Shown piece after piece: positions 25,611-33,481 of a stretch of DNA of 64,000 nucleotides (its first letter is position 1; the number at the start of each line of letters is the position of its first letter). The notes under the pieces are model-generated. The model had not been told where the DNA came from. It worked only from the letters and a program-made list of their open reading frames with translations, and ran no database searches. The DNA comes from Azospirillum lipoferum. Lineage in GTDB: Bacteria; Pseudomonadota; Alphaproteobacteria; Azospirillales; Azospirillaceae. The stretch spans positions 1 through 64,000 of the forward strand of contig NZ_JALJXJ010000020.1 of the NCBI RefSeq assembly GCF_024170005.1, written 5' to 3'. A program made the translations under genes and the position numbers.

Positions 25611-25619
25611 GGTGCCGCC

Positions 25620-26648
25620 ATGGGATCGCCGATCAAGATCCGTGAGAACTACAAGAGCCTGACCGGTATCGAGAAGAGCGCCGTCATCTTCCTGGCGCTG
25701 GGCGAGGAGCGCGGCTCGCGGCTGATGGAGCGGCTGGACGAGGACGAAATCCGCCTCGTCAGCCGGGCGATGGCGACGCTTGGCAACGTCACCTCCAATC
25801 TGGTGGAGACGCTGATGCGCATCTTCACCGAACGCTTCGCCAATGCCGGCTCGGTCGTCGGCTCCTACGACAGCACGGAGCGGATGCTGAACCGCTTCCT
25901 GCCGGCCGACCGCGTGACGGAGATCATGGGCGAGATCCGCGGCCCGGCCGGCCGCACCATGTGGGAGAAGATGTCCAACGTGAACGAGGGGGTGCTCGCC
26001 AGCTATCTTGCCGGCGAATATCCCCAGACGGCGGCGGTCATCCTGTCCAAGATGCGCGCCGACCATGCCGCCAAGGTGCTGGTTCTGCTGCCTCCCGTCA
26101 TCCGCACCGAGGTGATCGAGCGCATGATCCAGATCGAATCGGTCCAGCGCGAGGTGCTGCTGGACATCGAATCGATCCTGCACAACGAGTTCATGGCGAA
26201 TTACGCCCGCACCCACGGCAACGATTCGCTGGAGCGGATGGCCGACATCTTCAACCGCATCGACCGCGAGACCCTGACCGAGATCTTCGACGATCTGGAA
26301 ACGGTGATGCCGGAGCCGACCCAGCGCATCAAGCAGCTGATGTTCACCTTCGAGGATCTGATGCGGCTGGACCGCGTGTCGTTGCAGGCGGTGATCCGCC
26401 GTTGCGACACCGGCCAGCTCGCCATCGCGCTGAAGGGGGCACCGGCAGCCCAGCGCGACCATTTCCTGTCGGTCCTGTCGGAACGCGCCCGCCTGATCCT
26501 GCTGGACGAGATCGAGAACATGGGCCCGCTGCGCATGCGGGACGTCAACGACGCCCAGGCGGAAATCGTCCGCGTCGCCAAGGCGATGGCGGAGGACGGC
26601 ACCATCATCATCCCGCAGTCCGACGACGCCGACACCGTGGTCTACTGA
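25620..26648 (+). CDS. fliG: Flagellar motor switch protein FliG
   Basis: A 342-aa rotor protein that binds FliF, FliM and MotA. The three FliG domains are present. The EHPQ motif appears as EYPQ in GEYPQTAAVILSKM, and the torque helix lies near SLQAVIRRCDTGQLAIALKG and LSERARLILLDEIENMGPLR. The gene is placed after fliP, not next to fliF as in many bacteria. Confidence 0.96.
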   Translation: MGSPIKIRENYKSLTGIEKSAVIFLALGEERGSRLMERLDEDEIRLVSRAMATLGNVTSNLVETLMRIFTERFANAGSVVGSYDSTERMLNRFLPADRVTEIMGEIRGPAGRTMWEKMSNVNEGVLASYLAGEYPQTAAVILSKMRADHAAKVLVLLPPVIRTEVIERMIQIESVQREVLLDIESILHNEFMANYARTHGNDSLERMADIFNRIDRETLTEIFDDLETVMPEPTQRIKQLMFTFEDLMRLDRVSLQAVIRRCDTGQLAIALKGAPAAQRDHFLSVLSERARLILLDEIENMGPLRMRDVNDAQAEIVRVAKAMAEDGTIIIPQSDDADTVVY

Positions 26649-26655
26649 GCGCGAT

Positions 26656-26681
26656 CGCTTCAGACGGAATCGCCTGAAGCG
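26656..26681 (+). terminator. Hairpin after fliG
   Basis: CGCTTCAG paired with CTGAAGCG, 7 bp after the fliG stop, followed a few bases later by GAAAAATCAAAAAG. It may be a weak terminator or an mRNA-stabilising end for the fliF-fliG run. Confidence 0.4.
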
Positions 26682-26707
26682 TGAATCGCACGAAAAATCA
26701 AAAAGCG

Positions 26708-26747
26708 AGAGTCTGTCTGATGCTTCAATAAGCATCGGACAGACTCT
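26708..26747. terminator. Long hairpin between fliG and the FliK-like gene
   Basis: A 17-bp stem (AGAGTCTGTCTGATGCTT with AAGCATCGGACAGACTCT, one G-T pair) and a 4-nt loop. It has no T run but is very stable. It either ends the fliF-fliG transcript or limits readthrough into the next gene. Confidence 0.5.
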
Positions 26748-26779
26748 GAGCGGAGGGTTGCCGAATGGAGGTCGTTTGA

Positions 26780-27490
26780 ATGGCGGGGCGCGACCTCGTC
26801 CCCCGGCATGTGCCGCCGCCGGACCTGCTGGCGGCGCATTTCGCCGCGGCACCGTCACCCGCCGCTCAAATCCCGGACGACGGGGACGAGGCCGGACCGC
26901 TCGTGCGGCGCCTGCTCGACCTGCTGGACTCGCTGTCGCCGACCGATGCGGCGCTGGCGCGCGGCTGCCTGCCGCGCTGCGATTCGACTTTCGGCGCGGC
27001 ACTCGCCCTGTTCCTGACGGCGACCGCCGGTGGCTGCCGCGGCTGGCTGGGATCCGACGCGGCGGCACGGCTGACGGACCTTGACGGCGGGCTGCTGATC
27101 GACGACTGCGACCGGGCGCTGGCCTCGCGTTTCCAGCCGGTGGACGGACGGCTGTGGCGGCTGTCGCGCGTGCCCCTGCTCGACAGCGGCGACAGCTTGC
27201 TCTGTGCGGTCGGGATCGAGGACGGTCTGTCCGACCGCGTCACCCTGGTGCTCCAGGCCCGGCCCCCGCGGCTGGGACCGGTGCAGCTGATGGCGACGCT
27301 GGCCGGCCGCCGGCTCGATGTGACCCTGCGTCTGGCGATGGGCTTGCCGTCCGCCGCCCTGGCCGACCTGCACGAAAGCTTCCGTGCCGCCCTGGCCGAC
27401 TGCCGGATCGAGGGGACCCTGACCGTCGGCCCGCTGGCCGACGCGTGGCTGGGGCTGGACCAGCCCTTGTCGTCCGATGTGGCGCTGTGA
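26780..27490 (+). CDS. Unknown protein with a FliK C-domain-like region
   Basis: A 236-aa soluble protein. Residues about 20-140 are Ala/Leu/Asp-rich. About 155-225 (LGPVQLMATLAGRRLDVTLR, LHESFRAALADCRIEGTLTV) look like the beta-beta-helix unit of the FliK C-terminal domain, in which a LG-x-V strand and a strand of substrate contacts precede a helix. This is a sequence impression, not a search result. It ends the flagellar island and lies 29 bp from the convergent aldo/keto reductase. Confidence 0.5.
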   Translation: MAGRDLVPRHVPPPDLLAAHFAAAPSPAAQIPDDGDEAGPLVRRLLDLLDSLSPTDAALARGCLPRCDSTFGAALALFLTATAGGCRGWLGSDAAARLTDLDGGLLIDDCDRALASRFQPVDGRLWRLSRVPLLDSGDSLLCAVGIEDGLSDRVTLVLQARPPRLGPVQLMATLAGRRLDVTLRLAMGLPSAALADLHESFRAALADCRIEGTLTVGPLADAWLGLDQPLSSDVAL

Positions 27491-27518
27491 TGGGTATGTT
27501 CGCTCCCTTCGGGCCCCC

Positions 27519-28355
27519 TCAGATCATCGCCAGCGGCTGCTTGCGCTTGGGCGGCGGGAAGGCTTTGTCGATCTCCGCGATATCCTCGGCGGTCAGGGTC
27601 AGCGTGACGGCGTCGGCATTCTGGATGGCATGCGCCGTGGATCCTGCCTTGGGAATTGCGATCACGCCCTGTTGCCGCAAGGCCCAGGCAATCGCCACCT
27701 GTGCCGGGGTCGCGTCATGGCGCTTCGCCACCGCCAGCAATGCCGGGGAGCGCAGCAGGCGGCCGCCCTGGCCGATGGGGGAGTAGGCCATCACCGGCAT
27801 GCGCGCGGTGTGCTGGAACGGCAGCAGGTCGTATTCGATGCCGCGGTGTTCGGGATTGTAGAGCACCTGATTGGCGGCGCAGCCGTGCAGATCGGTAGCC
27901 TCCGCCAGTTCCTCCAGGTCGTCGACGTCGAAGTTGGAGACGCCCCAGCGGGCGATCTTGCCGGACTGAATCAGCGATTGGAACGCCTCGACCGTCTCCT
28001 CCAGCGGCACGCCGCCGCGCCAGTGCAGAAGGTAGAGGTCGATGCGGTCGATCCTCAGCCGCTTCAGGCTGCGCTCGCAGGCCTTGACCGTGCCGATGCG
28101 CGACGCGTTGCTGGGCAGGACCTTGGTGACGATGAACAGCCCGTCGCGGCGGCCGGCGATGGCCTCGCCCACCAGCTCTTCCGAGGCGCCGTCGCCATAC
28201 ATTTCGGCGGTGTCGATCAGGGTCAGGCCGCGGTCGATGCCGGCCCGCAGTGCGGCGATCTCGGCGGCGCGGTCGCCGCGTCCCTCCGCCATCATCCAGG
28301 TGCCCTGGCCGAGGGCCGGGACCTCGGTGCCGTCCGGCAGGGTCACGCGTTTCAT
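27519..28355 (-). CDS. Aldo/keto reductase
   Basis: A 278-aa NADPH-dependent TIM-barrel oxidoreductase. The catalytic tetrad is in place: Asp and Tyr in DTAEMYGDG, Lys in IVTKVLPSN, His in LLHWRG. The C-terminal cofactor loop reads IAIPKAGSTAHAIQN. The substrate cannot be told. It lies alone between the flagellar island and the nitrate transporter genes. Confidence 0.88.
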   Translation of the reverse strand: MKRVTLPDGTEVPALGQGTWMMAEGRGDRAAEIAALRAGIDRGLTLIDTAEMYGDGASEELVGEAIAGRRDGLFIVTKVLPSNASRIGTVKACERSLKRLRIDRIDLYLLHWRGGVPLEETVEAFQSLIQSGKIARWGVSNFDVDDLEELAEATDLHGCAANQVLYNPEHRGIEYDLLPFQHTARMPVMAYSPIGQGGRLLRSPALLAVAKRHDATPAQVAIAWALRQQGVIAIPKAGSTAHAIQNADAVTLTLTAEDIAEIDKAFPPPKRKQPLAMI

Positions 28356-28388
28356 CCTGGTCTCCCTCGTCCGTCATGCCGAAAGACA

Positions 28389-28416
28389 ACAAGCTGGCCT
28401 CGCGGGGCCAGCTTGT
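28389..28416 (-). terminator. Terminator of the nrtABC operon
   Basis: An 11-bp perfect stem, ACAAGCTGGCC with GGCCAGCTTGT, and a 6-nt loop, 40 bp after the nrtC stop. On the minus strand it is followed by TGTCTTTC. Confidence 0.7.
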
Positions 28417-28456
28417 CGATACGTCTTCGGTGGGCTTTCCGGGGGATGGGACGACG

Positions 28457-30121
28457 TTATGCCGCCTTTTTCGGCACCCCGGCATGGCCGCCTTCCAGGA
28501 AGTTCAGCAGCTCTTCCCGGTAGTCGTAATAGCGCGGGTGCTCCAGCAGGGCCTGACGGGTGCGCGGGTGGGGGATGTCGACGCTGAGGATGTGGCCGAT
28601 CTTGGCGTTCGGGCCGTTGGTCATCATCACCACCCGGTCGGCCAGCAGCAGCGCCTCGTCCACGTCGTGGGTGACGCAGACCGCCGTGACCTTGGTGCGC
28701 GCCCACACCTCCATCAGCACCTCCTGCAACTCCCAGCGGGTCAGGCTGTCGAGCATGCCGAACGGCTCGTCGAGCAGCAGCAGCTTGGGCGACAGCGCGA
28801 AGGCGCGGGCGATGCCGACGCGCTGCTTCATGCCGTTGGACAGCTCCGACGCCTTCTTGTCCATGCTGTCGCCCAATCCGACACGGGCGAGATAGTAGCG
28901 GGCGATGTCGGCGCGCTCCCCCTTGCTCGCATGGGGGAAGACGCGGTCGACGCCGAGCATGACGTTCTCGTAGGCGGTCAGCCAGGGGAACAGGCTGGGG
29001 GCCTGGAACACCACGGCACGGTCGGGGCCGGCACCGTCGACCTCCTTGCCGTCCAGGATGATGCCACCGCTGGTGATGTCGGCGAGGCCGGCGACCATCG
29101 ACAGCACGGTGGACTTGCCGCAGCCGGAATGGCCGATCAGCGAGACGAACTCGCCCTTGCGCATCTTCAGGTCGAAGCCGTCGACCACGGTCAGCGGACC
29201 CTTCGGCGTGGCGAAGGTCTTGGTGAGCCGGCTGAATTCCAGATAGCGGTCCTCCATCCCGCGCCCGCCCATCGCCTCGATATAGGCCTTGGGCGGCGGG
29301 GCGGCGGTGGTCGGCTTCACGTCGGGCAGGACAAGGCCATCATCGCCGCCGGTGCCGCGGGCGACGCCGACCTCCATCAGGTAGGCGGTGACCTCGGCGC
29401 GCAGGCGCTTGAAGTCCTCGTCATGGTTGACGGCGGTGCGGTCGCGCGGTCGCGGCAGATCGACGGTGAAGGCGGGGCCGAGCGTGGCGTTCGGACCCGG
29501 CGTCAGCGGAATGATGCGGTCGGCCAGCAGGATCGCCTCGTCCACATCGTTGGTGATGAGGATGACGGTCTTGCGGTCCTTGCGCCAGATCGCCTCGATC
29601 TCGTCCTGGAGCTTGGCGCGGGTCAGGGCATCGAGCGCCGACAGCGGCTCGTCCAGCAGCAGCATCTCCGGGCTCATGGCGAGCGCGCGGGCGAAGCCGA
29701 CGCGCTGGCGCATGCCGCCCGACAGTTCCTTCGGCCGGCGGTCGGTGGCGTGGCCGAGACCCACCGTTTCCACCGCCCGGCGGGTCAGCACGCCGCGTTC
29801 CGCACCGCCCTTGGCCTTGTGGACGGCGTCCACCGCCAGGGCGACATTCTCCTTCACGCTGAGCCAGGGCATCAGCGAATAGGACTGGAAGACCAGACCG
29901 CGCTCCGGCCCCGGCCCGGTGACCGGCTTGCCGCGGTAGAGCACCTCGCCGGCATCCGGCATCGCCAGACCGGCGATCAGGTTGATGAGGGTCGACTTGC
30001 CGGAGCCGGAGAAGCCGACGATGGCGACGAACTCGCCCTCTTCGATCGACAGGTCGATGTCGCGCAGCACCTGCGTACCGCCGTAGGACTTCGACACACC
30101 CTTCAGGTCCAGGATCGCCAT
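28457..30121 (-). CDS. nrtC: Nitrate ABC transporter, tandem ATPase (NrtC/NrtD fused)
   Basis: A 554-aa protein with two ABC ATPase modules. Module 1 has Walker A GFSGSGKST (residues 36-44), signature LSGGMRQR (133-140) and Walker B MLLLDEP. Module 2 has HSGCGKST (331-338), signature LSNGMKQR and LLLLDEP. Unlike cyanobacterial NrtC there is no C-terminal substrate-binding domain, so this is an NrtD-NrtD type fusion that could serve the transporter alone. Module 1 has Asn191 where the H-loop histidine is expected. It energises nitrate/nitrite import with NrtA and NrtB. Confidence 0.9.
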   Translation of the reverse strand: MAILDLKGVSKSYGGTQVLRDIDLSIEEGEFVAIVGFSGSGKSTLINLIAGLAMPDAGEVLYRGKPVTGPGPERGLVFQSYSLMPWLSVKENVALAVDAVHKAKGGAERGVLTRRAVETVGLGHATDRRPKELSGGMRQRVGFARALAMSPEMLLLDEPLSALDALTRAKLQDEIEAIWRKDRKTVILITNDVDEAILLADRIIPLTPGPNATLGPAFTVDLPRPRDRTAVNHDEDFKRLRAEVTAYLMEVGVARGTGGDDGLVLPDVKPTTAAPPPKAYIEAMGGRGMEDRYLEFSRLTKTFATPKGPLTVVDGFDLKMRKGEFVSLIGHSGCGKSTVLSMVAGLADITSGGIILDGKEVDGAGPDRAVVFQAPSLFPWLTAYENVMLGVDRVFPHASKGERADIARYYLARVGLGDSMDKKASELSNGMKQRVGIARAFALSPKLLLLDEPFGMLDSLTRWELQEVLMEVWARTKVTAVCVTHDVDEALLLADRVVMMTNGPNAKIGHILSVDIPHPRTRQALLEHPRYYDYREELLNFLEGGHAGVPKKAA

Positions 30122-30149
30122 GGTCGTCGTCTCCTTAGTCTCGAAGGGC

Positions 30150-31229
30150 TCAGCGGGCGGGGCTGTGGCTGACGGCGGACTGGAGCGCCAGCATCACGCG
30201 GTCGAGCAGGAAGCCGATCAGGCCGATGGTGAAGACCGCCACCATGATCTTGGCCAGCGAGTTGGAGGAGCCGTTCTGGAACTCGTCCCAGACGAACTTG
30301 CCGAGGCCGGGGTTCTGCGCCAGCATCTCCGCCGCGATCAGCACCATCCAGCCCACGCCCAGCGACAGCCGCAGGCCGGTGAAGATGTAGGGCAGCGCCG
30401 ACGGCAGCACGAGGCGGCGGACCATGGTGAAGCCGGAGAGCTGGAGCACCTTGCCGACATTCATCAGGTCGCGGTCGATGGAGGACACGCCGACCGCGGT
30501 GTTGATCAGGGTCGGCCATAGCGAGCACAGCGTGACGGTGATGGCGGAGGTCAGGAAGGACTTCTCGAACAGCGGGTCGCTGCCCGACACGGTGGCGCTG
30601 ACCACCATGGTGACCAGCGGCAGCCAGGCCAGCGGCGACACCGGCTTGAAAATCTGGATCAGCGGGTTGATGGCGGCGTTGACGGTCGGCGACAGGCCGC
30701 TGGCCACACCCAGCGGCACCGCGACCAGGGCGCCGAGCAGGAAGCCGGTGAAGACCGTCTTCAGGCTGGTGAAGATCTGGTCGATGTAGGTCGGCTTGCC
30801 GGCATAGGGGCGGGTCTTCACCTCCGCCTTCGGGTCCTTCGCCAGAATCTCGGCGTTGCGCTTGCTTTGCCGCTCGTAGAAGGCGGCTTCCTTGGCGCGT
30901 TCGGCCTTGTGGTCGGCGTAGAGGTTGGTCGCCTGCTCCCACACCTGGGCCGGGCCGGGAATGGCGCCCAGGCTGGTCTGCACCTGCGGGGCGGCCCAGC
31001 CCCAGGCGGCGAGGAACAGCAGGATGGCGGTCAGCGGGATGCCCATCTGGCGCCACAGCTCGATGCCCTGCTGGCGCGGGTTCTCGCCGGCGGCGAGCCG
31101 CAGCAGCGGCGACAGCCAGCCGAGGCCGACGGTGGTCAGGGCGGAAGCGATGCGGTTCAGCGCATGGGCGCGGCGGGCCTTGCGCTGGGCGCGGGCGAGG
31201 TCGGAGGCGGTGTCGGTCAGGCTGGTCAT
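30150..31229 (-). CDS. nrtB: Nitrate ABC transporter permease
   Basis: A 359-aa inner-membrane permease. Several membrane helices and the EAA-type cytoplasmic loop (INTAVGVSSIDRDLMNVGKV, QLSGFTMVRRLVLPSALPYI) identify it as a BPD-transport permease of the nitrate/taurine class. An approximately 50-aa charged insertion (YADHKAERAKEAAFYERQSK) comes after the first helix. The start MTSLTDTASDL has AGGA upstream and replaces a frame that is open further. It lies between nrtA and nrtC. Confidence 0.92.
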   Translation of the reverse strand: MTSLTDTASDLARAQRKARRAHALNRIASALTTVGLGWLSPLLRLAAGENPRQQGIELWRQMGIPLTAILLFLAAWGWAAPQVQTSLGAIPGPAQVWEQATNLYADHKAERAKEAAFYERQSKRNAEILAKDPKAEVKTRPYAGKPTYIDQIFTSLKTVFTGFLLGALVAVPLGVASGLSPTVNAAINPLIQIFKPVSPLAWLPLVTMVVSATVSGSDPLFEKSFLTSAITVTLCSLWPTLINTAVGVSSIDRDLMNVGKVLQLSGFTMVRRLVLPSALPYIFTGLRLSLGVGWMVLIAAEMLAQNPGLGKFVWDEFQNGSSNSLAKIMVAVFTIGLIGFLLDRVMLALQSAVSHSPAR

Positions 31230-31273
31230 GGCGGGAATTCCTGGCTGTCGGTGGTGGGGGAACGTGGGGGCGC

Positions 31274-32677
31274 TTACCCGCCCACCACCTGACCGCCCTC
31301 GATCTTCTGGTCGCCCTTCAGGCCGATGGGCTGCTTGGCGAGATAGTCGTTCGGCTTGTGGCCGTCGTACGGGATGCCGTCGATGAAGCCGTTGTCGACC
31401 GGCTTGTAGCCGTCGCTCTTCCACGGGAAGTCGGCCTCTTTCGACTTGCCTTCCTCGACCAGCAGCTTGGCGGCTTGCAGGAAGATGTCCGGCTTGTAGA
31501 CGCTGCGCGCGGTCTGGTCGTACCAGCTGTCGGGCTTGGCCTCGGCGATCTGGCCCCAGCGCCGCATCTGGGTCAGGTACCAGACGGCGTCGGAATAGAA
31601 GGGATAGTTCGCGTTGTAGCGGAAGAAGACGTTGAAGTCGGGAACGTCGCGCTTGTCGCCCTTCTCATACTCGAAGGTGCCGGTCATCGAGTTGGCGATC
31701 ACCTTGGTGTCGGCGCCGACATATTCGGGCTTTGCCAGGATCTTCACCGCTTCTGCGCGGTTGGCGTTGTTGTTCTCGTCCAGCCACTGGGCGGCGCGGA
31801 TCAGCGCCTTGACGACGGCCAGATGGGTCTTGGGATTCTTCTTCGCCCAGTCGTCGGTGACGCCGAAGACCTTCTCGGGGTTGTTCTTCCAGATCTCGGT
31901 GTCGGTGATGACCGGCACGCCGATGCCCTTGACCACCGCCTGCTGGTTCCATGGCTCGCCCACGCTGTAGCCGTAGATGGTGCCGGCCTCCAGCGTCGCC
32001 GGCATCTGCGGCGGCGGGGTGACCGACAGCAGCGCGTCGGCGCCGATCTGGCCCGACACGTCGGTCGGGCTGTAGAAGCCGGGGTTGATCCCGCCCGACG
32101 CCAGCCAGTAGCGCAGCTCGTAATTGTGGGTCGAGACCGGGAAGACCATGCCCATGTTGAAGGGCTTGCCGTCGGCCTTGTACTGGGCGATCACCGGCTT
32201 CAGCGCGTCGGCCTTGATCGGGTGGACCGGCTTGCCGTCGGCCCCCTTCGGCACGTTGGCCTTCATCTTCTGCCAGACGTCGTTCGACAGCGTGATGCCG
32301 TTGCCGTTCAGGTCCATCGAGAAGGCGGTGACGATATGCGCCTTGGTGCCGAAGCCGATGGTGGCGCCCAGCGGCTGGCCGGCCAGCATGTGGGCGCCGT
32401 CCAGCTCGCCGGAGATCACGCGGTCGAGCAGGACCTTCCAGTTCGCCTGCGGCTCCAGCGTGACGGAGAGGCCTTCATCCTCGAAGAAGCCCTTCTCCAC
32501 GGCGATGGCGAGTGGGGCCATGTCGGTCAGCTTGATGAAGCCGAGTTTCAGCTGGTCCTTTTCGACGTCGAGCGCGGCGGCATGGGCAGAGACGCCTGCG
32601 GTCAGGGCGACGGCCGCAGCAGCGGATGCGAGAAGGTGGCGCAAAGGGTGGGAGGTGGTGCGGGAGGTATGGGCCAC
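31274..32677 (-). CDS. nrtA: Nitrate ABC transporter substrate-binding protein
   Basis: A 467-aa periplasmic nitrate-binding protein. A GTG start at 32677 with GGAG upstream begins a signal peptide (HLLASAAAAVALTAGVSAHA). The mature part has the NrtA signatures LKLGFIKLTDMAPLAIAVEK, HMLAGQPLGATIGFG, and YSVGEPWNQQAVVKGIG. The open frame extends to 33079, but no upstream ATG has a signal-like sequence. First gene of nrtABC. Confidence 0.92.
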   Translation of the reverse strand: MAHTSRTTSHPLRHLLASAAAAVALTAGVSAHAAALDVEKDQLKLGFIKLTDMAPLAIAVEKGFFEDEGLSVTLEPQANWKVLLDRVISGELDGAHMLAGQPLGATIGFGTKAHIVTAFSMDLNGNGITLSNDVWQKMKANVPKGADGKPVHPIKADALKPVIAQYKADGKPFNMGMVFPVSTHNYELRYWLASGGINPGFYSPTDVSGQIGADALLSVTPPPQMPATLEAGTIYGYSVGEPWNQQAVVKGIGVPVITDTEIWKNNPEKVFGVTDDWAKKNPKTHLAVVKALIRAAQWLDENNNANRAEAVKILAKPEYVGADTKVIANSMTGTFEYEKGDKRDVPDFNVFFRYNANYPFYSDAVWYLTQMRRWGQIAEAKPDSWYDQTARSVYKPDIFLQAAKLLVEEGKSKEADFPWKSDGYKPVDNGFIDGIPYDGHKPNDYLAKQPIGLKGDQKIEGGQVVGG

Positions 32678-32825
32678 GTCGGTTGCTCCATCTCTGAAAT
32701 CCGGACCAGCGGTCGGGTGTGCGACACCGGTGACGTTTTTCTGGGCAAGTCCCGGACTGGCTGTTTTTCGGGCAGATGGTGGTGGTGCACCGTGGCCGTC
32801 GAACGCGTCCAGCGGGATCGACCGG

Positions 32826-32874
32826 AAAAGCCTTGTTGCAAGGCCTGTCGATACCGGGGTCGGCAACACTGCCG
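32826..32874 (-). promoter_or_regulatory. Leader hairpins with terminator-like element before nrtA
   Basis: In the minus-strand leader, CGGC-AGTGTT-GCCG (32861-32874) forms a hairpin with a hexaloop that has A at position 1 and G at 4, as in ANTAR targets. Then GCCTTG-CAA-CAAGGC-TTTT (32826-32844) looks like an intrinsic terminator. A second hexaloop hairpin is not obvious. Confidence 0.45.
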
Positions 32875-32941
32875 GGGCTGGCCCATCATTGGACGCTTGG
32901 GATGCACGCACCGTCGTTGGCGCGTCTCTGGCCTCCCTCTT

Positions 32942-32957
32942 CGCAAGCCTCATGCCA
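32942..32957 (-). promoter_or_regulatory. Sigma-54-type promoter for nrtABC
   Basis: The minus strand reads TGGCATGAGGCTTGCG, with the -24 GG and -12 GC at correct spacing and only small departures from TGGCACG-N4-TTGCW. Transcription would start near 32931, giving a leader of about 254 nt to nrtA. Confidence 0.6.
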
Positions 32958-33087
32958 AAGGATGGCTTTTGCTGGAAAATCGGCCGGAGTGGCTGGTTTT
33001 GCTGGTTGTGACCCAGCGGAAGGTATGAAGCCCCTTTCGGGTCGGCTATGCCGTTTGCCGATTTTTGCGGCGCACACAAGGCTGTGT

Positions 33088-33119
33088 GGTCATCCTTTGT
33101 GCAGTACCTAGGGATGACC
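33088..33119. promoter_or_regulatory. Inverted repeat between the two nitrate promoters
   Basis: GGTCATCC-N16-GGATGACC, an exact 8-bp inverted repeat that lies 140 bp upstream of the nirB start of transcription. It may be a regulator site or a DNA-bending element. No known box is matched. Confidence 0.4.
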
Positions 33120-33211
33120 TAAAAACAGGCACCTAAGTCTTGGGTGCGAATCCAGGCAGGACTCCGCGGAATGCTTGGGATTTTCCGGCGCCGACCCATG
33201 GCTGCGGCGAT

Positions 33212-33227
33212 TGGCACGCGGATTGCG
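33212..33227 (+). promoter_or_regulatory. Sigma-54-type promoter for nirBD-nasA
   Basis: TGGCACGCGGATTGCG matches the consensus TGGCACG-N4-TTGC exactly. Transcription would start near 33238, leaving a 244-nt leader that carries an attenuator. It fits control of nitrate assimilation by NtrC under nitrogen limitation (known in Proteobacteria). Confidence 0.75.
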
Positions 33228-33319
33228 AAGGGAATGGCGAGACAACAGCGGGCGCCAGCAACGTCGCCAGTGCCCGCGACACTGCCGAAGCCGACGCGAC
33301 GACGCGCGGATTTGGCTCT

Positions 33320-33426
33320 GGTTCGACGACGAACCGCCCGGACAACGGCGTCCGAACAGGTATGCAACCGCCTTCGCGCTTCACTCGCGGGGTAGGGATG
33401 CTGCCCGTTCGGACGCCTTTCTTTTT
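33320..33426 (+). promoter_or_regulatory. ANTAR-type attenuator in the nirB leader
   Basis: Hairpin 1 is GGTTCG/CGAACC (33320-33335). Hairpin 2 is CGGAC-AACGGC-GTCCG (33339-33354), with a hexaloop having A1 and G4 as in RNA targets of ANTAR proteins. Its 3' arm is also the 5' arm of an 11-bp terminator stem, GGCGTCCGAAC (33347-33357) with GTTCGGACGCC (33407-33417), followed by TTTCTTTTT. The two structures exclude each other, so binding of a NasT-like protein to hairpin 2 would allow readthrough. Confidence 0.7.
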
Positions 33427-33481
33427 GGCCCCGTGCCTGACTTTGCAGCAGGCCGGACACGATAGACGAGGCAGACGCGCC

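Larger units (their letters stand above)
32678..33481. promoter_or_regulatory. Divergent control region of the nitrate genes
   Basis: 804 bp with no credible gene. It holds two outward-facing sigma-54-type promoters (32942-32957 left, 33212-33227 right), each followed by a 245-255-nt leader. Between them are an 8-bp inverted repeat, GGTCATCC / GGATGACC (33088-33119), and a GCACC-N9-GGTGC dyad (33129-33147). Confidence 0.7.

Noticed and set aside
33042..33066. Hairpin with T run (TCGGC / GCCGA then TTTTT) on the plus strand
   Set aside because: No plus-strand transcript is expected to end here, the stem has only 5 bp, and the loop is long. Probably chance.
32678..33079. N-terminal extension of nrtA up to 33079
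   Set aside because: The frame is open, but the extra 134 residues are low-complexity and lie over a sigma-54 promoter and leader hairpins. The signal peptide begins at the GTG at 32677.
33129..33147. NtrC binding site GCACC-N9-GGTGC
   Set aside because: The half sites fit but the distance is about 4 bp longer than in known NtrC dyads. It is kept only as an unexplained dyad.
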